From the NCBI GenBank assembly GCA_963969495.1, contig OZ018324.1, positions 162,247,495-162,311,494 of the forward strand: a DNA stretch of 64,000 bases. Reading direction: 5' to 3'. Numbering within the stretch: the stretch's first letter is position 1; each line of letters begins with the position of its first letter. This document shows, in pieces, positions 23,491 through 34,600 of this stretch. This stretch comes from Ceratothoa steindachneri. Its lineage: Eukaryota; Arthropoda; Malacostraca; Isopoda; Cymothoidae. The notes beneath the pieces were generated by a model. That model was not told where the DNA came from. It saw only the letters and a program-made list of their open reading frames with translations, and ran no database searches. The position numbers and the translations under genes are program-made.

Positions 23491-24550
23491 CACCTAAATC
23501 AATAACTGCTCTTCCTTATATTTAATATACAGTAAGTTTCTTTCGAAGTTGAAAAGACGTTAACAGAGTGTGGCTGTTATAGTGGACAATCTCAATTCAG
23601 AATAAATGCTCATTTTTAATTTTGGAAAACTTGTGGACCAGACCTTTTTTTAGCAAAGCTCGTATTTTGAGTAGTATAAATACATTTGTTCAGTTAAGCA
23701 ACGAGTAGCCAGCTTCTCACTGCATCTTGCATACCAGTTCGAATTTGTTAGATTGGTCTATTAGATACAGTCAATGGCTAGGCGTAGGTGATGAGCTATA
23801 CTTAGTGCATACCGTCACTGCGTTCATCCCACCTTACTAGTAGTAAACATTAAATTCCCACCCTACCGATCGCACTCTATTTAGTAAGCTAAGTTTTCCC
23901 CATCGTATTACATCACTTCTATCTCAGTCAACAGCCTTATGAGAAGATCAGAGACAAGATGATTCATTCAAATAATCTTTTGAGATACGCTTTTACCCCC
24001 CATAAGCCAATAGACCTTTCCCTTTGTAGATATGTGCTATCTCAAAGGGAAGCTGATTCTACAATTCGCCAACCTCCCTTGCGCTAATAATCTTGTCACG
24101 TCACAATACAGTAAATGGATCAAACACGGAAAGTACGGAGAACAAAAAGAAAGAAGGAAGTAAAGGGACAAAGAGGAAACGCAGAACTAAGAAAAGTGCT
24201 AAAGGTGCCACCAGGCCCGCCAAAGCAAAAAAAAAGACCAGTGGAGTCAACGAAGCGCCAACGTCCCTCTGGAAAATGACTCAAGGAAATTAATTTCCTC
24301 CTCCATCAATCAACATAGACTCATACTCTTGACTCTTTCCATCCAAGTTTCCATCCTCAGCTTTCCCTTGTTCTTCTATCTGACCTCATTGATATTTGTA
24401 ATATAGCTATCCTATCTGGTGTAGTGCTATCTGTTTTCTATTCAAATAATCCTCAATAAACCTAGCCTGAACCACAACGACCTAGTCAGCTACCACCCAA
24501 GAGCTCTGCAAAGCTCTTTGCTTGATCTGATAATATTTTGTCCATCTAAT
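23491..24550. other. no recognisable gene
   Basis: Includes a lysine-rich 66-codon frame at 24093-24293 (start TTG) of unknown nature. Its run of K and R residues resembles a low-complexity basic tail more than a domain. Confidence 0.45.
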
Positions 24551-24824
24551 TTCCCGTGGAATTCTTATGCGTCGCCTTGATCTATCTTTTCATAATTATT
24601 GTTGATTACAAGCAAATCTTTATCTCTCTTCACAAGCTCGATTAGTAAAAATTAGAATAATCTGTCCACCTACATCATTACTGAATGTATCTAGAGCAAC
24701 TTTATTAAATTTAGTAGTATCAAAAATAAGTTTTAATGGTGGTTCCTTCTGCAGTTGTGGTTTTCTATTAAATTATTTTTACTTTTAACCTTGGTGGGTC
24801 CCCTGTTCTCTTTTTTGACACTTT

Positions 24825-25300
24825 TAAAAAATTGTTCATAAGCTTTGATATACAATTATCTTTAAAAGTTCGTCTTACTGCAAATCGTCTCTCTATTTTC
24901 TCCGCAAGCTCTTTGACCACAATAGTTTCAAGAGTGTCATCCTTACATCTTTTTTTACCTCCCACTTTGATTATTGTAACTTCCTTCTCGCTGGACCTCA
25001 TGATTTCACAATTCGACTCCTGCTACTTGTTCTAAACTTTGCAGCCCTGTACTCTGAACTTCACTGGTTACCCATACAATCCCGCCTCGCCCTCAAGGTC
25101 CCCATTATCTACTTGATCTTAAGTTGCCGCGGAACAATTTTACTTCTATCCATTCCTGAAGATACCTTGGCCCTTTAAAGCCCTACGTTCTACTTGTGCC
25201 ACTTATTTTATTTTTCTTCGTGTACGCCTGAGATGAATGGGTGATCGAGCTTCCTCGATATTTGCTCCTAAAATGTGAATTATGAGCTTGCTTCCATAAC
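24825..25300 (+). pseudogene. L2/CR1-like non-LTR reverse transcriptase, C-terminal remnant
   Basis: The plus strand carries the end of a non-LTR retrotransposon RT (thumb and C-terminal region) in shifting frames. FDYCNFLLAGP starts at about 24967, corresponding to the family's LDYCNSLL-GLP. Next comes LYSELHWLPIQSRLALKVP, the conserved ELHWLPV--R--FK segment of L2/CR1-type elements. Then RASSIFAPKM appears near 25235, matching the RAFS-AAP-LWN segment close to the C-terminus. Several stops and frame changes are present and the catalytic palm is missing. This is a typical 5'-truncated, decayed copy. Confidence 0.7.
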
Positions 25301-25399
25301 TTCCTCCTCCCATGGTCATTACTAGTACTAGCGTAACTTAAAGATCTACCTCTTGTCCCAAACTTTTACTTAGTTTGTATACAAGGGCTCGGTAAATGC

Positions 25400-26929
25400 T
25401 TGATAGTTAAAGAGATTTTTAGTAAAAGTTATGTTGATTAGTATTTCCTCTTATTCCGTGTGCTTTAAGTTTTACTACGAACTCTTACGTGAAATGATTT
25501 CAAATTTCCTTAAAAGTATAAATAGACAAAAATTATTGTCTTGTGTTCGTGATAGGCTGTGCTCATTTACTAAAAGATCTCTGGTTATTTATCTAAAGGC
25601 GATAAGCTCCCATTTCATTAATAAGTCTTAATGTTTACAAATAATTGAGGCATAGTTAATAGGATAATATTTAATATGACTTCATAGTCTCTCTCTTTAA
25701 TTCTCGCACCACATTACCTCTATAAACTCTCCGTTGACCTCCGTTGGAAATTGTGCACATGAGTTTACTTAATTTTTATTTTATTTTTAGTCTTGTCTCA
25801 TTTCGTTTGACGAAATTTTCATCTTGATCAGATATGAAATTACTTCCTCTGTCAACAACTATATCGAAAATTGGGTCTGAACTTAAATCAATTTCATTAT
25901 TTTGTGGATGGGTGTGACAAGTTATTGACGGTATTGGTCGTTAATGAGAAACCTTTGCTTCTCTGGATCAGTCCGGGTTTCTCTAATGGTCTTTCTATTG
26001 TTGAGGTAACTAGAGAAATACTGATGCTCTTTTTTGAAGTTACGTACAAGATCTTTTTCCTAATTTTATTTTCAATTATCTGATCTTTTAGCTTGAGTAG
26101 GAAACGATATATGTATAACTTTCCCGACTTACAAATATGTAGTTATTTTCTAATTTCTAAGTTATCTACTTCAAGCTCGAAATCATTTAGATTTATTGAT
26201 TATATGTTAATCCAAGGAATTTTATTAGAATTTCGGTGATTTTTAATTTTATATTTAACTAACGATGAAAATTTCTTAAGTATAATGCTAATTGTTAGAT
26301 CTGAACTTTGTGTCTGATATATTTAATTTAAAGCGGTATACTTTGGCTAAAACAAGAGCTCTCTCACCTCCCCTAGCGTGACCGTTTTCCGTAAGTCAAA
26401 ACGGCCGCGCGGCTCCACCGATTTGTTAGACTCATTAAAATTAAATTCCCTGAAGGTGGTCGTGAGGTCCTTTTCCTGTGTTTGTAAAGCTGTCCCACGA
26501 AATGAAGAGAGCACCACATGAGCTTCGGCTACTAAGCCCTCAACCAAGGCTGGAACGAGAGACTTAGAGACGTGAGCTTAACCTCCACCAATAAGTCCTC
26601 GAAGGCGACAGAACCTTGTTCGGCTAACAGCACCCGCTGTTTTGACTTCTGGAAGCGTAAGGCCATTTACATGGTGGTCTTCTTTTCGGTGAAGGCCCCT
26701 ATATCTCCTCTGAGCTAGACCTAGAAGGCATATTCCTTCAATGGAATTACTGTGTGCTCCGGGCAAACTGAAAGAAGCTGCGGAGGCTCGTCTCTGTCAT
26801 TCTGCGTTAGCTATTTTATTGCATGAGAGAATGCTGGGTGCGTTTTCGATGACCACCCTCAAGAAGTAAAAGGATTTTACGATTCCATTATCGGGGGATG
26901 GGGGCCGGGCTATAAATACCTCATATTAG
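25400..26929. other. no recognisable gene; possible upstream part of the I-like element
   Basis: AT-rich to about 26340, then higher GC to 26930. The higher-GC part directly precedes the I-like endonuclease and may be its decayed upstream coding region, but I could not match any motif. Confidence 0.4.
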
Positions 26930-26944
26930 GCAATGGCAGTGCAG

Positions 26945-27335
26945 CTACGCCTGGAAAGGAACTAAACTGTAATTTCTGCGTACATCATACCGACAGCCAA
27001 ATTCAACGCGGAATACTTCCGCCCTGTCGTGACACGGTTGCTGAGGCTCTTTCTTTTGCTCGGGGATTTAAAAGGTAGAAAACCCCTCTAAAGGGACAAC
27101 ACGATCAACCCCAAGAGTCAGGTCCGTTTTGACTGGATCGACGAGCTGGACATAGAAATCCTAAATATGGATAAGTTTACGCATCATTGCTAGAGTAACA
27201 CTTCATTTTCCTGCTTCGATCTGTTCATGTGCTCTCCAGGTGCACATTCTGATTTTAGGTGAGAGGTGCTAGATGATATTCATATTGTCACTACTTTCCC
27301 ATTCAACTATCATTTTCTGAGCCACTGATTTCTGT
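26945..27335 (+). pseudogene. I-like element, apurinic-type endonuclease (C-terminal half)
   Basis: The endonuclease nicks target DNA to prime reverse transcription. The plus strand gives ISAYIIPTAKFNAEYFRPVV, then the catalytic GDFN position as GDLKGRKPL, then VRFDWIDELDIEILNMDKF, THHC-SNTS, and FDLFMCSPGAHSDF followed by DDIHIVTTFPF, the region of the SDH motif. The GDFN motif is altered (F to L, N to K) and the terminal SDH is not preserved, so activity is not expected. The N-terminal half is not recognisable. Confidence 0.65.
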
Positions 27336-27829
27336 GTCCCAATTGAGGAGTTCAGGTCGGTAGATGAGGCCGTTTAGTTCTTCTACACTAACATCATTGC
27401 TGTGGCAGTAGCTACCATTACTAGAATGTTGGTCATTTTGCAAGTGTTCGCTTACTTGGTGGTCTGCCGAGTGTGAGACTGTCCTTAGACATAAGTCATA
27501 TGCTTATATGCACTATAATGCGCCTGAAATATTTTACAGTCGGTGAATTTCGTTAGCTAGCGTTAAGTCCTGGTGTGTTTCGAAACGCGTCCGCTGCTCT
27601 TCCTAGCAGGCATACATGTCTTCACATAGGGTTAAGACCCTTTTGCAGAGGTTTGGAAGTGAGTCAAAAGGATTCGAGGCAAGTTATCGCATGAGCCCTG
27701 TCCATCCTCCAAGAGAATGGAACCGCAATCTCGGACTCCCCTTCCGAGGTTGAGTATTTAACAGCTTTCTCCACATTCTCTAGACGAAATGCTGCTCGCA
27801 AGCATTCAATGCACCCCGTGATGTCGCTA

Positions 27830-28720
27830 AGGGCCGCGAACTGGAGTTTACCTCAAGAGGCGAAGAACCTTCCAATGACAGGTTTACGATGAGTAAGCTG
27901 CATTCCGCTCTCATTTTATACTCGGACACCACCCCTGATGCGGACGATGCACCATATGCCATGCTTTGAAACCTAGGTAAGCGAAGCATAGCATTTATGC
28001 TAGATCTGTTCAACAGGAGCTGGACAAAGAGTATCCTTCCAGATTTCTGGCGAATGACTACTATGCTCGCTTTTCGCAAACTGGGTAGAGATTACCCTAT
28101 CCGGCCTAACGTGACAAGAAGAGGATATCGTGCAGGAAATTGGCCTCATTGTTAAAATTTGCCCTGAGTATCAACAGTATCACCTCGGTGCTACCGGAAG
28201 ATGTTCTCGCTACGGTTTAAGTAGACAATGTTACGATCTCTTTTTGTGCGGCCAAAATGCAAGCTGTGGATTGTAAACTTTATTAGGCATTGAACCGCAC
28301 CTCTCGCTATCCTAAAGCACACAGGTTTCGGTTTTCTTTGGCCAAGCTTAAGGTAGTACATTTATGCTGCCATCCACGGGTCTACACCGAACCGTACTTG
28401 TTACTAAAGGGGTCCCAGCTGAAAGTTTTGGATTGCTACCGTTTCCTTGGTCTTTTTTTCGACCGACACTTTACCTGGGAGGCACATATTCGCAGCCTTA
28501 GGGACTCTAGTACCCGCTCCATGGACATTCTTCTTTCCTTGACGTTAGGCAGTTCAAGGTTCTAATAAGAATATTGTCTTACCTTAATACTGATCCTTCG
28601 CTTGTTCGAAGCTTGACTACGTCCGCGAGTTTTATGCATCAACTGTCGAGCGTGTATTGCGGAAGGTGGACTCGATCCACCACACCGGTTTCGGTTTGAC
28701 GACCAATGTCTTCCATACCC
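27830..28720 (+). pseudogene. I-like element, reverse transcriptase remnant with central deletion
   Basis: RT fingers: LHSALILYSDTTPDADDAPY, then FMLDLFNRSWTKSILPDFWR and RKLGRDYP (27885-28095). About 150 bp later the sequence is already at the catalytic-motif region, where YVDD is degraded to VDN, followed by the thumb FRFSLAKLKVVHLC and CYRFLGLFFDRHFTWEAHI in an open frame at 28290-28565. KLDYVREFYASTVERVL and VDSIHHTGFGL follow after a frame change. The interval between fingers and catalytic motif is far too short for a complete palm, so a central deletion is inferred. Confidence 0.7.
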
Positions 28721-29114
28721 CCCCTACCCATTGACAGTCAAATTACCTATTCCAGGCAGATATCCATCACTCTGCACGGTGCACAGTGCGTTATAGCGTT
28801 ATGCGTTTGTAGAAGTGGGATGGACGTCTCTCTTAGTGACCATTGGCTCTCACTACATTCGTGGCCGACTTCTACGATGTCTATGGGGCCAAGAGACGCC
28901 AGTTATACCTTAGGCCTCTGGGATTTAGGGCTAGGAAACTTCATCAATAGCTTGGTCTAGCTTGCGAGCCGGGGGCGCTTCTAGTTCTACCCAAGATGCC
29001 AGCCTGAAGGACACCACCTTTGAGTATTTTTCGCCACGCCTCTACATTCAAAGTTTCATCAGTGCCGAGCTTGTTGAGTTGGACCTTCTTTGAGCACATA
29101 CCTATAATGCTGGA

Positions 29115-29510
29115 TCCGTGCTAGTGTACACAAAAGGATCCAAGTCCGAGGAGTGTGTCGGCTTTCACGTCCTATCTGCTCTTTTTTAAGTTAGTGGGAC
29201 TCTATCAGGCTCTGCATCTGCCTTTACCTCCAAGCTGGTTGCAATACATCGCTCCCTACAGGAGATAATGGGCGTTCCCGATTCAGAACAAATTTTAATC
29301 TTTAGTGACTCAGAAAGCGCCCTGGTAGTTCTATGGGCATTAAAATCACACCATCACCTGTTTGCGGTATAGGTGAAGCCATGGTTGCTGAAAGTTGGGT
29401 GGATGTTAAAATTATCTTTTGCTGGCAGATGAGTACGCCAATGAGGGTACCAAGGAGTCCGCGAGTACTGGGCTACTGGAGTAGCGTTTTGCTTTTTCTT
29501 ACACTGACCA
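29115..29510 (+). pseudogene. I-like element, RNase H domain remnant
   Basis: RNase H removes the RNA strand after first-strand synthesis. VYTKGSKSEECVGFH matches the YTDGSK start of the domain, but the first catalytic Asp is Lys. AFTSKLVAIHRSLQEIMGV carries the position of the conserved Glu, here altered (TAEL to TSKL). EQILIFSDSESALVVL keeps the conserved SDS with its Asp. An internal stop is present. It follows the RT and precedes the C-terminal cysteine block. Confidence 0.65.
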
Positions 29511-29519
29511 CATGACAGA

Positions 29520-30065
29520 AATCAGAACCGACCTCCGGCTGTTTACATGGACCTACCACCAAATCCCGTGACCTTTTCACGTCACAGTCGCGGGACGCAC
29601 TACCATTTGATGGAGCGCTCCTTTGCACCTTACTGCACTGTACTCCAAACTGCTCTGCCCATTCTTGTTGAATGTCCCTTTCTGGGTGATTTTCGCGCAC
29701 CTTACCTCTCCCGATACCGAGAAGAGCGTGGTCGATACAGCTTATCCTTTTTACTCGGGACGAGTTCGTGCACACTGATTTGCTGACTATTCGACTTATT
29801 GGAGGAGGTTGGCCTCCTCTATTTGATTTGACTCTCTTTGTTGTTGGTCGCATGATCCTTCATCGGTGGGAGGCGGGTCTTCTCCCAACGCCACAGCATG
29901 CTTCTTTCTTCTTCTTGCCTTTGCTGTTTCTTATTTTTTTCGTTTTTGTTTTATGTTTTATTTTTTACTGCGAGACTTTTAAAGTAACTTAGTACTATGC
30001 CAAAATTTTAATCGCAGCGACTTATGCCCTCAGTAGAAGTCGTCAGACGGGCGCTTTTAAATTTT
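29520..30065 (+). pseudogene. I-like element, C-terminus and 3' untranslated region
   Basis: LPILVECPFLGDFRAPYL is the family's HILLECP-F---R--YL block. The last frame (29768-29989) begins MHTDLLTIRL and ends KVT; the frame at 32172-32387 on the other strand begins MHTNLWTHGH and ends DVTK. The two also share a long phenylalanine/leucine-rich stretch and the 3' untranslated motif GCGA-TTAT followed by a TCG-CAG--GGCGC region (30017-30052). This agreement defines the 3' end of the family. Confidence 0.65.
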
Positions 30066-30132
30066 TTTAAATGCATAGATTTTTTGAATTGCACACCCCC
30101 CAGCCTTCTCTCTAAATCTATCTCCCCCTGAC

Positions 30133-30185
30133 AAGATTAGGTTAGGTTATTTGAACCGAACCTAACCTAACCTAACTTAACCTAT
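30133..30185. repeat. head-to-head TTAGG/CCTAA telomere-like inverted tract
   Basis: TTAGGTTAGGTTA, then a short spacer of about 10 bp (TTTGAACCGA), then ACCTAACCTAACCTAAC. The two arms are inverted pentamer repeats of the arthropod telomere type. It lies about 70 bp beyond the 3' end of the I-like element. Confidence 0.8.
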
Positions 30186-30189
30186 GTGG

Positions 30190-32099
30190 CAGGATCGATT
30201 CGGTTTCAGTGGATTAGAAAACTGCCATAATATTTCTTTTTTACCCCTTGGGTTAATATTTCACTCTTTTTTTACTTTAATTGTATTTTTTATTTTTTTG
30301 TATATTTTTTTATTCTTTAATAAAAGTTATTAACCGATTATTTTCTAAATAAGTTTCTTGGAGGTCATCAACTACGATAGTGCTACAGCAGATATCCCGA
30401 GTATAAAGATAAGAATAATAAAGATAGGAGGAAGAGAGGTTGAAAGAATGAATGCATATTAAAATCCAACACCCAAACCGGAGCCAAGAGGGAAGGGGTC
30501 CTCCTTCTAGAACCTGAGCAGGGATGAATGGACGAAGGATTGTCGGCGACTATCCTGCAAAACGGCTGGTCTTTAAAATAAGTGATAAGAGGCTTGTAAA
30601 GAATGTGGCCAAAAAAAGAGTAAAATAAAAATGTATAGAAAGAATAAAGCCAAGGTAGACTCAAACTAGCTTGAGAGGACGGGAGAACTGGGGTATGGAG
30701 GGTGTGCTGCTCCTCCCAGTTACCAGGTACCAGTGTACTCGGGGCCTTCGCTGACAAGGAAGCCTCGTGGAAACTAAAGAGTTGTCCTCTTGCTTTCCTT
30801 GACCCCCTACCCCCTTCCCACATTTTCCTGTACCCTCCATTTACGTTTTCAAGTGCCAGAAGGACTAAACGAAAACAGCCCTCTGAGTGGCACCTAGCCC
30901 ATTTAGTTTTAATGGGTCTCGCCGTAGGAAAGAAAGTGGAGCGAAGCTTATAATTTTTATAAATTGCCCTATTAATTTACAAATCTCACTCTCGGGACTT
31001 AACATTTCGCTTTCACACACTCATACAGATGAATAAATGCGTTTTTATTGAAATGCAAGAGTCGCTCGAATTCCAGGAAGAGTTACTGCATCAAATTTGA
31101 ATTGCGCCACATCGACACAATCAAGTTTTACTATTATTACACAATTTCCGTCCCCAAGAGGGTGAATAGTGTGGTAGGGGTAGAATGCCCCCACTACAAC
31201 TGAAACCTGTAGGAGCAGCACGAACCTCCCTTCCTCAGTGTGTACCTAATAAGGGGAGTCAGGTGTAACGTGGGCCAGCACGCCCCAGTTGTAATCTGTA
31301 GGACTGTATACCCTCTTACGCTCTCTCTCCTACGGTACGTTCTGCACGAGGGGGCGCTTGTTGGTTCTCACTTCAAATTCATTTTTAAAAAAATGCGCTA
31401 AATCCTTTGACGTAGAATCAAATCGCTTCAAGATGCTGCTGCCAGCAAGCTTAACCATGGAGAAGTCTAAGCCTTTTATTTTAGCCCCTTAAATTTATCC
31501 TGTTATTGTTCCTCCGCCGCTTGTACCTATAGGTGACGTTGTTCTTGATGATTCCTCGCTTTACAATCATTTTCAAAATTTCTTTAGCCTGACCTCGTTT
31601 TCAATGAACGTCAGCCTGTGATATAAGTATCGAAAAATCTCGCATTGTAGCTTCTTGAGTCGTTATTCCTACGGAAATCTCGACCCAGTGACTCAAATCT
31701 ATCTTACAGAGTATCGTTGTTTCCCCAATATTTCTCTTTACTTACATTATATTACCTAAAAGGAAGAAAAGTAGATACAAAGCATTTTTTTCTCCAGAAG
31801 ATTTCCGCTTTTGTGTGAAGTATCTTGCGCCCTATTGCCCCAGTGAACAAACCGAACCGACAGAGGTGCGAATGGTTGGCGCTAATTTATGAGATGAATT
31901 TCTTTGTTAAATGTTCTAAACCAACGTAAACAATTGAGTTTGAGGGATGGAATAATGTAAAGTGATTTTTTTTCTCGTGGTATATAAAGTATATATTAAT
32001 GAATAAATAAAATTTATATGACTACAAATAAAAAAAGGTTCGACTGTTTTATCACAGAATTTATCCGTAGGATTATTGCCCAAACATTAATAACTATAG
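30190..32099. other. no recognisable gene
   Basis: T-rich 30230-30340. The longest frame (30383-30823, minus, 146 codons) has no ATG at its start, overlaps a plus frame of 83 codons and resembles no family. I do not call it a gene. Confidence 0.5.
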
Positions 32100-32400
32100 G
32101 GATTTTCTTAATTGCGCCGACCTGTCGAATGCTACCAGGTAAATAAATCGCCGTAATTTATTTTTAGCCGATTATTTGGTTACATCAAAAAACAACCAAA
32201 AAAAGCAATGCCGATGGTAAAAAACAAACACAAACAGAAACCAAAGTAAAAACATTAAAACAGGGAGGCAAAGCAGGAAGCACTCTCCTCCGTCGGAGAG
32301 CAGCCGCCAACCCCTAGCACCTGAGCATGTGCCCAACACCAAAGAGAGTAACATAAAATGCCCATGAGTCCAGAGGTTTGTGTGCACTATGTTCTATCGG
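32100..32400 (-). mobile_element. I-like retrotransposon, 3'-end copy 2 (heavily 5'-truncated)
   Basis: Minus-strand counterpart of 29768-30065. The end frame (MHTNLWTHGH...DVTK) aligns with the other copy's last frame, and the 3' untranslated sequence GGCGATTTATTTACCTGGTA then GGTCGGCGC matches the other copy's GCGACTTATG and GACGGGCGC. The retained segment is only about 300 bp, typical of a truncated LINE insertion. No poly-A tail was seen. Confidence 0.65.
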
Positions 32401-33724
32401 CCGTCTTCTCTCTTTTTTGCTGGGCAGCTTGGAGGACTAATATGATCCCTGCCATCCATAGAGTTAGTGTGAGGTAGAGCAGGGTTGGCGTTTGTCTGTC
32501 CTCCTATTGGGATACTGCTTTAGGAGTCCCCAAAGCAGTCTGTCGACCATCTTTGGGATGTTTGCTTCCTCTGAGCCTCACAACTCGAAAGAGGCGCCCG
32601 ACCGTTTTGCCTTACGCGAAGTGGTCACGCGGGGGAAGCGGGGAACCCAGGTTTTAACCGAGGCTTACAGTGATCCCTTTGAGCCGTCACCTATACCAGG
32701 AAAGCTCCCGAGGTAGTAAAAACTAAAGAAGGGTTCTGAATGGGTACTGAAGCAGATATGATGGTACCTGCTTAACTATTGAAGCATAGGACGTCCTAGG
32801 TCACGCTGCGAGCTACAGGACCAAGTACTGAGAGCATAGCGATAAGAGAGTTGGTCCGCAGCCCGAGTGGCCAGGATCCAGCTTTTCTCCAGGCGATACA
32901 CGCCACGTTGCTTTGAAGAACTCTGGTGTGGCTCTTCGCAATTCACACACTTAATCCTATAAGACAAGAATTATCGTGTACAGTTTTGTACGGTCGTGTA
33001 CGCTCTTGTATGGTTGGGTACAGACTTCAGGTAGAACTAACTTTGCACGCGTATATGTATGATTCATCTGGCCGAAACGGTGGCAGTTGCACGAATGACT
33101 TGACGCGATACCAACATGCACGCACCGACTCACGGAGTCTGTCACAATCGAACGTGACAAAGAGTTAAGTGGTAGGTTTCAAGCCCTCGGTCTTCCCCTT
33201 CCCCCATCTTATCTTCACCGCACGTTCAACCTTGATCGCTGCAGGGTCGCCTATATCTTTGGTGATGTCTTCCAGGGGCGATAACTCCTCTTACTCCTCT
33301 AAGGCGGTAGAGGTTGTTCAGCTGTTTCCATCGCGAGGGAAGAATCCCTCTCTGTGGTCTTTGAGACCCCTGAGATAAAATGTGGGAGCTGCCGCAATTA
33401 GAAAGTCGCCCGGAATCAACTCTGCAAAAGGGGGTAGAAGGAAACCTCTGAACCCGTAAACAAATTAAAGGGAGAAATAACATGTCCCCTGGAAGATATT
33501 TTGAGGATCCCCTGAAAAATCATGCGGGTGAGAACCTCCATTCCCATGGAGGAAGTGCCCATGGTCGGTTCCGAGAAACCCATTTTGCCGCATAAATAGT
33601 GTTAGAGGGGTCACTCACCCGGGCAGAATAGTGCCTTCGCTGTTTACCTCATCCGCCCCAGCACCAAAGTCAGGCGAGGATGTGCTATTAGGGATGTATG
33701 GATGAGTACTAATCCAATCTTATA
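32401..33724. other. no recognisable gene
   Basis: Moderate GC. Overlapping frames on both strands at 32926-33483 show no family motif. Small features are a run of TGTA-C words at 32973-33010 and a 7-bp hairpin CCTCCAT/ATGGAGG near 33537. Confidence 0.45.
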
Positions 33725-34345
33725 GTGACTAATCCTATCAAGTGTGAGGTTCTGATTCCATCTCTCCCTAAAAAGCCTATTATCTACCCACATCTACATC
33801 TCAATGGAGTAGATTTACCAATTGTACACTATTGTAAACTATTAAGAATTTACATCAACAACACCTTAAATTGGAAAACGCCCGTTGAATATCTAATCAA
33901 AAAGGCAAACAAATGTATATTTATAATCTATAAGGCCAAGCAAATTAAATTCAGTGTGAAAACTATATTTACACCCTAAACTTGGTTCATTCGTTCCAGT
34001 TTGGAGTAGGCTGTGCCCGTGGGCACTCAGGATTGATGGCACAGCAAACACTCCGTATTGAACGAATACAAAGAGAATTTTCCGTATCATCCTTTGGTGA
34101 TCATTAGACGGATTATGGAACAGCGCTTGGTATTCTTGAGACTTCGACGCTTCATGAAAGGCGGAAACCTCTATGTCTCAAGTTCACCAGGGGTCTCTTG
34201 GGGTCTGAACACCATAGGAACCAGCTAACACCATACCTACATCAAGTACACCATCGGAATACCAGGAGGGGTTCAAGAACTCTCAGACCTATTAGGGACA
34301 GAACAACACGGTACCACAACTCTACAATTCCTTACTTAATGAGAT
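33725..34345 (+). pseudogene. non-LTR reverse transcriptase C-terminal remnant (no RNase H)
   Basis: An open plus frame from 33725 reads NPIKCEVLIP, then VDLPIVHYCKLLRIYINNTL and KKANKCIFIIY. This matches the K-C----F and YKLLGV-ID--L thumb region of non-LTR RTs. After a stop and frame changes it continues with RSSLE, then ETSTLHERRKPLCLKFTR, GSEHHRNQLTPYL and IPYLMRLYN, which is the C-terminal tail of CR1/jockey-like RTs. There is no catalytic palm. The 3' side ends in AT-rich sequence near 34400. Confidence 0.75.
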
Positions 34346-34429
34346 TGTACAACTCAACGATATGACTCGAGATTATGTGATAGTAAATCACTGTAATACA
34401 ATAACTGTATAAACTTTATTTTGTTCAAA

Positions 34430-34600
34430 ATATTAGTATTAATTATAATTATGTGCAAATATTAATAGTATATAAGTTGAATTTTGTTAACCAAAAAATA
34501 TAATATAATAATGTTTTTGTAACTTTCTTGGAAATAAACCATTTTTTATTATTATTATAATTATTATTACTTTTAATTATTATTATTATTATAATTATTA
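34430..34600. repeat. ATT/TTA low-complexity stretch
   Basis: TTATTATTATAATTATTATT-type low-complexity sequence at about 34540-34600, directly after the RT remnant. It may be the decayed A/T-rich tail of that retrotransposon. Confidence 0.6.

Larger units (their letters stand above)
26930..30065 (+). mobile_element. I-like non-LTR retrotransposon, internally deleted and decayed
   Basis: In order on the plus strand: endonuclease C-terminal half, RT fingers, RT thumb, RNase H, a zinc-knuckle-like C-terminus and a 3' untranslated region. That domain order (EN-RT-RNase H) is characteristic of I-group elements. The 3' end matches a second copy at 32100-32400 in the opposite orientation. The RT palm between the fingers block and the catalytic-motif region is largely missing. 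Confidence 0.75.

Noticed and set aside
30383..30823. 146-codon minus frame, one of the longest in the window
   Set aside because: No ATG start, low-complexity phenylalanine/leucine-rich tail, both strands open, no family resemblance.
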